Shown here piece by piece: positions 48,302-59,407 of a DNA stretch of 64,000 nucleotides (position 1 is its first letter; each line of letters begins with the position of its first letter). This stretch comes from Chrysopilus asiliformis (taxonomy: Eukaryota; Arthropoda; Insecta; Diptera; Rhagionidae). The notes beneath the pieces were generated by a model. That model ran no database searches. It was not told the DNA's origin and saw only the letters and a program-made list of their open reading frames with translations. Location: the NCBI GenBank assembly GCA_964034945.1, contig OZ035960.1, positions 17,782,403 through 17,846,402 of the forward strand, read 5' to 3'. A program made the position numbers and the translations under genes.

Positions 48302-49796
48302 TATCAATAAAATCTATTTGATTAGAGAAAAATTTCTATGAAAACTGAATCTTGATTTGAAAGAAAAAATCGATATGTAAACTTTGAGAACAATTCCTTA
48401 TCTAAAATTCAGGTAAATCATCTTTAGGTTAATCATATTTTATATGGATAATGGATATGCACATGGATATTAAAATAGAATCTTAAGCACACTATCCCAA
48501 GGTAGGTAGAATCCTTTTTTCAATCAGTTGATTATTTCGACCGTATGGGTCAAATGATATATAACACAGTTTACCCCAATGTGATCCATCAATTTTGTAT
48601 GCTTAAAGGTTATATTTGTTCATAAAGAGAAATTTAAATAGTCCATTTGTTTATTTATTATTATATCAAATCCGAACGCATATTTGAACTGAATAATATA
48701 TTCCAGTATCGAAATTTCACTCTTACTTTTATACTTCACTTATAGACGACTTCTCGTCTGCAAAATGTCGAAATAATACGAAAAACCCAAATATACTTTT
48801 TCACCGTATTGTTTCACTTCGTATGATATTTTCCCATTCTCTGAGCTTTTTTTCGTTCAGTTTTTTTTAAAGAATGGTTTATGGATGGTGTGCTGCCATC
48901 GTATAATATTTTTTGGGGCTTGTGGCACCACCATCTGGTGTTCATTCATATCAGAAACCGAAAGGCACTCAGGCACAATATCGCAAGGATCCTAGATTCT
49001 ATACTATATAGGCAGGAAAAAAAACTGCCTGAATATGTTGCTTATATTGTTGAATCGACCGACCAACGAGCACCGAAAGTAGTTCATATATTATGGCTTC
49101 TGTTCTTATATCAGTATCTGAAATATACATTTTTTTTGTTGTTGTGAGGTTTCCTCGCTGTAGACAAAACCTTTGAGAAAATCTCAGTCAATTCAATGTC
49201 TTCCACCAATTCTTTTTCAAAATGTGAACACTTACTCTGGCAGGAAATCTCATTTCATCTCACCCCGTCCGTCTATTTGTCATATAGTCGTCGTATCTAC
49301 AATATTATAGACTCAGAAACGGCGCGAAGTTATTTGATAAATGAGAATACATTTGTTTCGCATTTTAACCAAAAAAACAGCGAAAAGGAAAAATATTTTG
49401 TTTCTATAATTTTTCAGTATATTTTTCATTCATAGATTTGAGCGTCATATCAATTTTTCAGAATTACATTCTCGGGAAAATCGAAAATAATAAAATTGAA
49501 ACAATGTGCTGAGATTATTTATATGGAAATTTTTCTTCTCTATAAATTTTATTTGCACAAAACGGGAACTATTCAGTGAAAAATATGTTTAAAATTAAAG
49601 TTTATATTTTGTGGGGAAGTTTTGTTTTTGTTCTTGATATGGTGAAAAATTTAAATCATGCTATAATAGCTTAATCATATTTTTTGTCAAAATGTCACGC
49701 AACGATAGGCGACCTTGACTAGATGATATCCAATTCATAGAGATATTCATTTGTGAATATTAAATATTGAATTAGAGGTTTGAAATTTGATATCGT
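48302..49796. other. No gene seen
   Basis: A+T-rich, apparently unique sequence. Frames of 79-88 codons at 48881-49435 have no recognisable domain and no splice context that I can support. Confidence 0.5.
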
Positions 49797-51165
49797 CCCT
49801 GTTCAGGTAAAACTCATTAACTACATTTTCATAGTTTAGAGAAAATTGCAATTTAAGGTTATTTTTTAAGCGAAAACTCCAATTTTGCTAGAAAAAAATG
49901 TTTATGCAGAGGAAATGTTATCAATATAATTATTCCTTTATGGAATATAGTGTTATAACTAAAAAAAATTTACGAACAGATCTTCATGGGATTTTGCACT
50001 TAATGATTTTTACCTGAAACATTTTGTGCGAATAATGTAATTAATGATGTTATCTGTGACAGAAAACTTATTTATTTATTATTTTATTGTTCATAATAAT
50101 ACGATAATACAGAAAAAATTGAAAATAAATGGAACTTAGTTCAGATTTCTGTATCGCTAAAATCGCCTTCACTAGGGTCTGAAATATCGGGTTCCGGTAT
50201 GCTTTCAGTGATATTTTTTGAACATGGTAAATTCCGGTACCATGGCTGTAGTTCTTCAAGAATTATATCTGTGTCACAGAGTCGTATTAAGTCATTTTTT
50301 TAGCTGAGCTTATCTGTAGCTGTGATAAATATGCCTTTTTAAGTTGGACATCCTTATGTGGTCTTCCACGGCCTATGTTGATTGATTTGTATTCAGATGT
50401 ATGGTCATATCTATATTGAATCTTGTGCGGTTCATCCTTCCGATACATCAGTGATTTAATTTTCAACCAGTTTACTTTATTCCCTTGCTCATCAGTGGTT
50501 CTGTTTTTAATTAACTTTGAAGATAAGTCATGTAAATCATATAAATCGTGATATTTCAGCTCACATGCTATGTACGGATCGCGATTTCGATTTTTTCCTC
50601 GCTTTGAACGTGCGTTTTTGAAAATATTGGCCCATACATTCATAAGGAAAATATTAACGTTCTTTTTTTCGTGCTCAATGGCTGAATGCATGGAATCGCA
50701 TTCCATGTAGGAATGACCCGACTCTAAAAACTTATGCTCGATTATTTGCAAGTGAGTGTTGGAAACTGTATACATTAAAATCGCTGCAATGTGTTGGTTC
50801 CGGTTCTGACCTCCGCATGTGTCAGAAAATAATGATAATTCAGTAATGGCGACAGGTAGTTGACTTATATATTTAAATAAAATTGAGCCAATTTCAGAAC
50901 TTCCGCGTTTCCCATTTATTTCATTGTTTTAAGAAATGAAAAAACTCTTTCCAGCTAAAACTCATTAAGTACTTAATGATTATTTGCTGATAGCAAACGT
51001 ATTTAAAATAGCAAATAATGATTATTTTCATTATTTTAAAACCGTACCGAACATTTTTTTGGACTTCTAAACATCACACCTCGTAGAAGTTGGTAAAAGC
51101 ATAAAAACTATCGAAAAACCCGGAAAACACAAAAAGTGTAGTTAATGAGTTTTACCTGAACAGGG
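49797..51165 (-). mobile_element. 1.37-kb DNA transposon with perfect 29-bp TIRs and a DDE-like fragment
   Basis: The left end CCCTGTTCAGGTAAAACTCA then TTAACTACA (49797-49825) is exactly repeated in inverse at 51137-51165. Further TTAATGA/TCATTAA motifs lie within 200 bp of both ends, as subterminal repeats often do. The outside bases are TCGT and TCGA, so a 4-bp target duplication is possible; alternatively the TIR extends to ATATCG. The single long frame inside (50287-50928, minus) covers only the C-terminal half of a transposase-like protein. I cannot place it in a named superfamily. Confidence 0.85.
50287..50928 (-). pseudogene. C-terminal half of a DDE-like transposase of unassigned family
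   Basis: The frame is open for about 213 codons from a stop at 50929-50931. In order it shows KRGSSEIGSILFKYI, SLFSDTCGGQNRNQHIAAIL, KFLESGHSYMECDSMHSAIE and a basic C-terminal region (GRGRPHKDVQLKKAYLSQL). The spacing of Asp in SDTCGGQNRN and of Glu/Asp in GHSYMECDSMHSAIE looks like the second and third parts of an RNase-H-type DDE fold; this is inference. I recall similar motifs in repeated, uncharacterised insect proteins. The first internal Met (50775) is downstream of the Asp motif, so as it stands the gene lacks its N-terminal half and probably its first catalytic residue. Confidence 0.7.
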
Positions 51166-51266
51166 TCGATATAGTGATAAATAAAAGAGTAACATTTGTC
51201 TGTATCCCGCGATTTTTTATGAATGGGACGCTAATAGCTTTCAAATGCAATAAACCGCGTCAGAAT

Positions 51267-52059
51267 TAGGGATGCCGAGGATACCTCGATGTTTGCGAAA
51301 CATCGAGGTATCGTTGAAAAATATCGAGTTTTAACCTCGATGTTGAACAGGCCGATATATCGAGGTATCGATGTTGTTATCCACGATGTTAGAACATTAC
51401 TCTTCATAAAATTAGTAGAGAAACTAATTTTAGGCCTAGAGGGACTAGTTTTTAGATAGATTTAATATAGCCAATCTACTTATAGATTTGTTTAAATTTT
51501 CTTTGGTATCAATTTTCTTTGGTCTGTCAGTCTTTCTACAAGATTTCGCAAAAAATACCAGAGCTAGCCATGAAAATTTACAGATAAATTTGGTCCTGAT
51601 GTGGAAATTCGTTAACCGGAAGTAACCAAAACGGCGGCTTTTTAAAAACTACGATTTAGTTTTTTGCGATTTATTCCGAAACTAACCATTTTCCAGTAGT
51701 CTTGGAGACAATAAAATTTGCTACATTTATGTATTTTACTAGAACTCCGTATCTCAAGCCGTTATATAGATATGCCGGTATTTCAAAAAAATTAGTTTTT
51801 TTGGCGAATATCTCGAAAATTAACGGGTTTTTGGTGGTTCAACGTATAAGAAGAATTAAAACCGTGTTAATTCTACCTGTGTGTACTCCACTCACAGTAG
51901 AGCATCCGCCAGATGGCTAAATTATTTATTAAATTTCACTTTTTCAAAACATCGAGGTATCGATGTTTTCAGGACGATTTTTTTTTTGACATCGATGCCG
52001 CCTTAAAAAAACATCGATTTTCGATCTATCGAGGTTTCATGAACGATGTTGCATCCCTA
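51267..52059. mobile_element. hAT-like non-autonomous element with a perfect 8-bp duplication
   Basis: GTCAGAAT stands at 51259-51266 and again at 52060-52067. The element between begins TAGGGATGCCGAGG and ends TTGCATCCCTA, a short TIR of TAGGGATGC with an 8-bp target, as in hAT elements. Both ends are rich in ACATCGAGGTATCGATG palindromic motifs, which look like subterminal transposase sites. At 793 bp it has a middle section (51420-51910) with no recognisable coding sequence. Confidence 0.9.
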
Positions 52060-52120
52060 GTCAGAATCGGTTTTGGCACACCCACACACATACGAATTAA
52101 GTCGATGGATACACATTCCA

Positions 52121-52392
52121 CACTCAGAAAAATGTTCAGGTCAACTTTTTGTCAGGTTAACTCTGACCTTACAGAGGTGTCTGTAAGCCAGCTAGCGGTC
52201 AGAGTCAACCTATCTAAGGTCAACTCGTGCAGCTCCCAATGCCCTACTTCACTTGCTGGTGGCTTAATTTCAGAATTTCTCCGACCACAGGTCAACTCAG
52301 TTTTACTTGCCCACATGCAGGCGAACGCGCGCCTGCCCGAGGCCAATTACGTCGTATGTAGGTCGTCGAGTTAGCCTCCATTTTTCTGAGTG
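52121..52392 (-). mobile_element. Tc1/mariner-type MITE, ends CACTCAGAAAAATG, copy B
   Basis: The inverse of copy A at 17185-17487, with the same ends and the same internal phrases (GTCAACTCGTGCAGCTCCCA, GTCGTCGAGTTAGCCTCCAT). It is 31 bp shorter. The right flank is TA; the left is CA, presumably a mutated TA. A 153-codon plus-strand frame overlaps it, but the reverse strand of copy A shows it is repeat sequence. Confidence 0.85.
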
Positions 52393-52449
52393 TATACATT
52401 TTTTCTAAAAGCGCATAATTTTCGAGAAATTTCAAAAAAACTTTTAAAA

Positions 52450-52730
52450 AAAATGTATGGGAGGTACCCGTTATAGCTAAAGTTAGTTTCCCAAAAACTT
52501 ATAGAAATCCGAGGTTTTCGTAAAACCTATTTACAACAAAATTCAAGTCGGTAGCTCAACGCGTTCTCGAGTTATTTAAGATACGTGAAATGGCAGATGC
52601 ACGGTGATCCTAATAATTTTATTTTAAACGGATTTCGTACTAATCAGAAAATTTCTATCTGCCCCCGTTCTCAAGTCGGTCTCCGTCATGAATACAATAC
52701 TTTCCTTCTATCGCAGATGAAAGTAAAAAG
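52450..52730 (+). repeat. Dispersed repeat, copy B of the 42440 family
   Basis: Carries GTAGCTCAACGCGTTCTCGA, GTTATTTAAGATACGTGAAA, GGATTTCGTACTAATCAGAA and AAGTCGGTCTCCGTCATGAA in the same order as the minus strand of 42440-42745. The GACA tract of copy A is reduced to GGCAGATGCACGG. Confidence 0.7.
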
Positions 52731-54780
52731 GAAATCAATGACCTTCAATGGGATTTTTGGTTTTTTTGCTCATACATTCAAGCTTGAAAATCTAAAAATA
52801 AATTCAGAACTGTGAGTAATAGTGGAGTACAAAATTATGAAATCAAGAAAGAAAAAAGAAAAGGTTCAAACTGTACTTAAATTGGTTGCACGTCCACAAG
52901 GGTGAATGCATATGAACTAGTAATAGGGATATAAGATTTTACTTGTCAATATATATATTTCCACGCTGTTTAATTTAAGTTCTAATCATTTCCCATGTCA
53001 ATATCAATTACGATACCAATTTAGACAAATTTATTTCGTTTCGAAAAAGCCTTTTGACGCAATTACATCCAAAAAAAAAAAGGTAAAGGTACGGCAGGAA
53101 GACGAGGATTAGTAACAAGACGACAACAACGAAAGGACATATCGAATTGGTTTGGTTATTTATAGAAATCTCCTTACGTTTTCGAATTCTTTCTCCTGCC
53201 GATCGATCAGGACCTATCCTTGTAACTTCTTAGTTCAATATAAAGTAAACCCATAGGTAAAGTGTACCGAAGAAGGGCTTCTGCCAACACATTGTCCTTT
53301 GCCCACATTCCCAAGATGAATCCCAGTATCGAATAGGGTTATGTTTCCACTATGCTATGTAGGTGTATATAACTAACCTAGATTTTTCGTATAATAAAAG
53401 TATTATGTTTGGAAAGCACCAGGATGTAGGTACACTGTGTATATAGGGTATACTAACTAGCCAGCCATGCTGAAAAGCTAAACAAAATCGATGTGTAGGG
53501 ACGATTTAACATTTGTTAGTTGACGGTCTGTGATCGGTTTTTAGAATTCTGTTTTTTTTTTTTTTGTTTTTATATATACTCGTAGTAAACCCGATGCCAT
53601 CACAGGGCTTTACTCACTCAATCGCATTTCACCTGGATGTTATTCCATATCGGTCTATCGGTCGGTCGGTCGGTTTGGCTGGTTGTTTGGTGTGCGGTTC
53701 AATTGTATTTACACAAATTTCTTATTTTCTACCTTTGTGTGTCGGTTGAATAAATCAAATAATCAGTGAAACACTCCCCCTATGGCAGTAATTTTTTTTA
53801 TGCTGTGTGTCCTTTTGCATGGCCCATCGAATCCGTTCTCCTTTCGGGCAAAATATCTACAAATTTTTGTGTACATATATTATACATACGTACTATATCG
53901 ATAGCCATACTATAATAAAAATCATTCAAAAAAATAAAGGACGCTAAAATGGAATGATGGGTGGTTAGGGGAAAAAGATTGCCAATGTTAGGCTAGGCAA
54001 TGAATGGTCTCGTCGGTTTGGCATCCAGGCACCAAGTCTCGTAAATTGCGTTCCGTGTTTGATTCAAATCACTTTAGGGACCATTGAAATTCCTAAAATA
54101 AATTGAAAGTTGTGTAATTGGTAATTGATTACGAAGGATTCAACAATTTTTTTTTCCTGCTTTTATGTCGTAAATTTACGAGAAATTTTATGCTCTTCAA
54201 TGAAATTCACAAACACACAGATATAGCGAGGTCATAGAAAATTCACTATACTTAGACAAAAATCGAATAGAGTATTGAAATTTTAATGTTTTTTTACTAC
54301 TTTTTAATTGTAAGTTTGATTTTTCTGTCCACTCGCAGATTTTTGGTCGCCTGTAATTTTTGACAATATAAAGTACGTTGGTAGGGGGTAAAAGCGATTT
54401 ATATTTAAGAGGCTGCGATTTTTTATACGGGATTCATTATAACCGTCACACCATTACCGACCCCGTTTCCTTAAATCTGTGACGTATTTTATGGACAGTC
54501 CCTAACATAAAAATGTTGATTTAGTTGAAAGGTGTGAGGCCTTGGCCAATCTACTCTCCGCAAATATTGCAATGTTTTGTAAAGATTTTTTTTTTGCAAA
54601 CGTTACATCAAATGAAAAGAATTTTGACGACAACAAGTTTTTAGTATGTTTTTTTTTCTAATAGAGGCTTTACAACGTTATTTTACGTATCACGGTTATT
54701 TTACATTCCACGGCCAAATTCTACATAGAAAAAAAAAACACGATTTGAAATAAACCCAAGGAGGAACAAATATCAAATGT
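52731..54780. other. No gene seen; arm of a MITE near the end
   Basis: A (TCGG)n run is at about 53640-53675. At 54478-54506, GTGACGTATTTTATGGACAG then TCCCTAA is the right arm of the MITE family complete at 61681-61832; its left arm was not found. The rest appears unique. Confidence 0.5.
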
Positions 54781-54955
54781 GCGCCGCATGTGAAATTTTT
54801 TTAAACAGAGAGTGTCGCAATGATTGAAATTAACAGATTAACAATGGACCAAATTTTTTGAAATATATGCGGAAAGTACTTGAAAAAATACGCCGCAGGC
54901 GAAAATTTTATTTGAAGCCATCCCTAGTCGAAGTAAAGTACATTTTACATGATGA
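54780..54955 (+). repeat. Dispersed repeat with two GCCGCA cores
   Basis: GTGCGCCGCATGTGAAATTT (about 54779) and ATACGCCGCAGGCGAAAATT (about 54887) are two copies of the motif, 108 bp apart. The second is followed by CTAGTCGAAGTAAAGTACAT as in 33108-33185. Confidence 0.6.
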
Positions 54956-55123
54956 CTCATCATTTTTTCTACATTTTACCTGATAACTTGTCATTTTTTC
55001 TACTGTTTCACGAGTTGTAACACTAAATTGAAAAATCAGAGACAAAAATTTCTTTTTCGGGACGCCCCGGTACAATATGCGTAAATCCGGGACTCTCTCT
55101 GCCATTGCAGGACTTATAGTCAC

Positions 55124-55227
55124 CAGTGGCTTAGCCAGAGGAGGGAGGGGTTCGAAAAAAAAATTTACTGAGACCCTCTGGGCCCCCGGATCCGCTTTCT
55201 TCTTCCAGCCCTCTGGCTCTGCCACTG
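55124..55227. mobile_element. Short hAT-type MITE, ends CAGTGGCTTAGCCAGAGG
   Basis: CAGTGGCTTAGCCAGAGGAG on the left and CAGTGGCAGAGCCAGAGGGC as reverse complement of the right end agree at 16 of 20 positions. CAGTGGCGTAGCCAGGG-like ends are well known from hAT-family repeats in animals. ATAGTCAC and ATGCTCAT flank it, agreeing at five of eight positions. It is 104 bp and folds almost completely on itself. Confidence 0.75.
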
Positions 55228-55395
55228 ATGCTCATCTTAACTCTATCACACCCTGTTCTTATTCTCCTTATTCTTTTACTTCAATGGCGCTTCAACCCAT
55301 TTTTTTCAAATGTTAAAAAAAACTTTAAACATCGAGTTTTCCTTATTAGCATCAAGTTTTCCTTATTGCAAGCTTGCCGAAATGATGAATTTTAA

Positions 55396-55440
55396 TTCGT
55401 CCAATTCCAGTTCGTCCAATTCCAGTTCGTCCAATTCCAG
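55396..55440. repeat. Three tandem 15-bp units
   Basis: TTCGTCCAATTCCAG is repeated three times without a mismatch. Confidence 0.95.
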
Positions 55441-57776
55441 TAAATATTAAAACATCTTTTCAGATTTGAGAATACTCAATCTCACAATATTAAGTTGAAT
55501 AGTTTTTTTTTCCTCAAAAAACCATTAATTTCTGTTCAAAGATCGAATAGAAAATTGAGTTTTGTTAATAGTAGTTTTACATCCACAAACAACTATTAGT
55601 GGGTTAATATTGTTTTTTTAAGTGGAAATCTAAAAATTGTTTCTGGTGAATTTTTCCCTTAACTGATATGAAAACAACACTTTTTTCACATTCTGTATAA
55701 GAATGTGAAAATGAATTTGACCCAAAAGCGAAATAAGTTGTTTTACATGAAAACTACCTCCGAATGAGATAATTATTAGTTAAGTAAGCATGTCAATTCC
55801 CCATAAACGTTAAAATTAGGCTTTAAATACTTCCGTTTTGCCTCATCCTAATTTTAGCGTTACTAATTACTAGTAAAAGTCCTTCCCAGACAGTCCTTTA
55901 AATATCCGAAATCCCCTCGTTTAAACTAGAACTGGATTTTGTGTCCAGCAGTGCGTAGTCAGATTACATTCACAGCTACGCTTGATATTACCACACCCAA
56001 TATGACCAATTTGCTGTACGAAAAGAATGTGAATTAAGGTAAAAACAGGAATCTAACGAAAAACCAAACCGACAACCTGTCCACAACAAATCGTTTCTGT
56101 AGTTCAAAATGACATCAGAAGACACATAGCCTTACCTACTGTCAAGGTTGAAAGTACCGACAACAAATCTAATAAAGAATAGGCAAGAAAAAAAACCTAA
56201 GAAAAATTACCCCCAATCAATACGTTGTAAGCATTGGTCCTCAAACCATTAAAATTATAACGCAATACTTCAATTCCATCGTACGCATAACTCAACTGGC
56301 ATGTTAAAAAGACATTTCTGCTAAAAGACGTTTGCTAAATTACACTTTCCTATAGCGTCGCAAAAATACGACAGAATAAAATAACCTGCCCAATGGTGAG
56401 ATTCTATACGATTTTCATACCTTTCGTTCTTATTCCGGGACCTACATCTAGATTAGAGGGACATCCGGTTCCTTGGCCACAACAAGAGAAAATTCCAAAG
56501 AAAAGAAACGTTTTGATGGTTGCGTGGACACTTTTTAAGGCACCATCGCACCAGGTTATTGGATATAACAAAGGTTTTTAATGTCCTGTCATAGTGAATT
56601 TCGTCGCCAGCCACCCATTACAACCCCTTCATCGAACCAACATAATGTCGGAATCGAGTGAAATGGAAAACGTGAAATCATAAGAGATTTGAACGGCTCG
56701 AAAATAAGGAACCGGCACGAGATCACTTTTCTTTTGCAATTCACTTTTTTTTCTTTCATTTTTCTTATTTTTTTCACAAAGTTTTCATTTTATTTTCCTC
56801 ACGTTTGTCTCTCAAATGTTTATAAATCTTTTTCTCAAGTAAGTGTTCTTCGCCACTTTGGACACCCACCTTTAACCGATGGCAATATAAAATGTACAAC
56901 AATACCATCCACTTTATCCAAACTGGTCGTCCTTTCAGTTGTATTCTCATGGTATTTCCTGGAAAATGGGCAGACTAACCAATCTATAGAGTGCAATTGT
57001 AATGCCAAAAGTAAAGTATATAAAAGGGCTTTTGATTTACCCTATAATGCGAAACGTTATGGAAAGCAACCGAAGGCAAAGAAGCATCAACCTTACACGA
57101 ACAGAGGCAGTGGTTAGATTTACTTGTTCTTCCGTTTCAAATATATAAATTTCTGGCATGGCGTTGCATGGCAAAGAAACTTATTTTATGGCTGTAAAGG
57201 CCAAATTGTAGATTTTAGAGGATACTAAATTTCTGGCGATTCCTTCTGCTATTGCCATATACCACTCTACTTCTTCTCGCGTTGAATCTTACTAAAAACT
57301 GGTGAATGTCCCCACCATTATTATTTCTATTTCGGCTTCCTGTTCTTATATCAACCGACTTTTTTCTTATATGTGTATATATTTTAAGTGGATGGAAAAG
57401 GAATTTCTTCCTAAAATTTTTAATGTGAGTGCAATATGAACGACTTTTTACCCGGCCGATGACGCTTCTGCTGCCAAGAATTCGCTCAAGGGTTCATAAA
57501 ACACCCAGAAATGTCCCGAACAGAAGACAATGTAATTTTTCAAGAGTTCACAATATTTTCCAATATGGTATATATTTTTTAACCCATATATAAATTTTTT
57601 ATATGCCTTTAGAGAATCGCGTCAATGTTTGAGGTAGGAACACAAAAGAGACACAAATGTGTGGAATTTTATTCGCAAGGAATGAAAACCTGTAACAATT
57701 CCAAATGCGAAGCATACAGGAAGGAATATTATGTATCTTTACTCTGTAATACACTGAATTAACTTGCACAAAGCAT
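55441..57776. other. No gene seen
   Basis: Contains a 142-codon plus-strand frame at 56689-57117. Its first third is phenylalanine-rich from a TTT-rich tract and the remainder matches no family I know, so I leave it uncalled. No repeat pair was found. Confidence 0.45.
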
Positions 57777-58187
57777 ATATCGCACATGGTCCCGTAGACT
57801 GTAGTATCTCAAAAAAATGTGTTTTTGAGTAATTATTCCATTATGTAAAGGAAAATTGACTGAATCAAATGAAAAACAAATTTAAATGTAAACGTAGTCC
57901 TAAAATTTATTTATTTTTGGTTTTTTAAATTCCCATTTTTTAAAATTTAAATTGATTTTGTGGAAAACAAACCTAACTCTATCTTTTATTATTGCAAAAA
58001 AAAAAAAAAAATAAAGCAAATGATCTGTAAATTATTATCAAAAGAGTAATAAATTGAAATATTACTGTACAGACAACAGAAAAAACAATTATTCATAAAC
58101 AATTATTTTGAAATGAAAACTTTGAATGCGTTTTTCTCAAAATGGCCGATTTTGAGATACTACAGTCTACGGGACCATGTGCGATAT
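57777..58187. mobile_element. TIR element with a perfect 38-bp inverted repeat
   Basis: ATATCGCACATGGTCCCGTA then GACTGTAGTATCTCAAAA on the left is exactly mirrored at the right end (58150-58187). The interior (about 335 bp) is A+T-rich and non-coding. The exact target duplication is unclear because the ends run into TAT; TA is the simplest reading. Confidence 0.85.
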
Positions 58188-58457
58188 GTGAAGTGGCCGA
58201 AAAAATGGTTTTCCCCTGCTTAAATGTCGTTTTTCTTAAAGCTTCAAATGTAATAGTTAGAATGGAATTCCCATAAGGAACATTTTCAGTCCATGGACAA
58301 AAATGTGTACAAATCTTCTTCGGAATTTCTCATTAAAGACAAAAAATGGTTTCGTGAAGAATTTTTTTCAACAATAATAATGAAATTTTATTATTTACTC
58401 ATTTTGCTGGCAAGAAAATAAAATGCATGGCGGTAATGTTGTTGCAATGTGTTTAAT

Positions 58458-59070
58458 TATACCCGTATGGTGAAACCAAAGGGTATATTAACTTTGCCTT
58501 ACCGTTTGTAACGCCAAGATCCCGTCATCACACACAAAAATGAATTACACCAGTGTGTTTAGAATGATAAAAAAAATTGAATTTTCCATGTCCGTCCGTC
58601 TGTCCGTCCGTCCGTCCGTCTGTCCGTCCGTCCGTCTGTCCGTCTGTCCGTCTGTCCGTCTGTCTGTCTGTCTGTCTGTGGCGCGGATTGCGGGCGCACG
58701 GATTGAGCTAGAGACTTGAAATTTTGCGCAGATCCATTTTTCGTAAAATGCGAGGCTAAGTTCGTTAATGGGCAAAAATGGAACATTAGGGGGGGTACCC
58801 CCCATACGAACGAAAACGTTTTTTGTGAATATCTCAAAAACGGTACATCTTATCAAAAAAGTCCAAGAACAAAAGTTATTTAGGATATGATTCTACATAA
58901 AACTCCCATACATCAAAATCCGATTGGAATAAATTTTAAAAATTGTTATTGGCAAGTTTGACTTCAAAGTGGAATTTTGGTACAACTGTTCGAATTTTGA
59001 TACGAATATCACCATACGGGTCTCCAATGATTGCCAGATTGGCAATTATAGCTTTCGTTATGTTTTTTAT
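58458..59070 (+). mobile_element. DINE-1-like element with (GTCC/GTCT)n, copy 2
   Basis: Same order as the copy at 36340: TATACCCGTATGGTGAAACC, AACGCCAAGATCCCGTCATC, microsatellite (about 58589-58678), GGCGCGGATTGCGGGCGCAC, the GGGGGGTACCCCCC palindrome, ATATCACCATACGGGT and a terminal GGCAATTATAGCTTT. It lacks a stretch of about 30 bp near the 3-prime end that the other two copies keep. Confidence 0.8.
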
Positions 59071-59407
59071 TGTACCATCAAACATAATAAAAAGAAAACC
59101 GAAACTTAATGGAAAACCGTACAAGAATATATCCAAATATTTACATACCCAAAGAAAATTTTTAAAAAATGGGCTGCAGGTGATTTTGGCACCCCTTAAA
59201 AGCTGTACCTAGTGCAGCAACTAGTCTAATCAATTCGATTAAAAGTTGGACTGGGACTTCAAATCTCAATTAACAAATTTTGAAAAAAAAGCATTTTTTG
59301 GGAATAAATGTAACAAAACATGCACCACAGTTAAATTTTTAGTTATTGTAGAAAGTTGTTATGTGGGCAAAAAAAAGTCTACTAAAAAATATACTACAGA
59401 CGATTTT

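Noticed and set aside
50068..50259. Second frame downstream of the transposase fragment
   Set aside because: It is short, asparagine/isoleucine-rich and in the terminal part of the element. There is no evidence that it is a separate gene.
51913..52374. 153-codon plus-strand frame
   Set aside because: It spans the end of one MITE and most of another. The copy at 17185 does not preserve the frame.
56689..57117. 142-codon plus-strand frame
   Set aside because: It is phenylalanine-rich at the start, has no recognised domain and no splice or promoter support. It could be chance in T-rich sequence.
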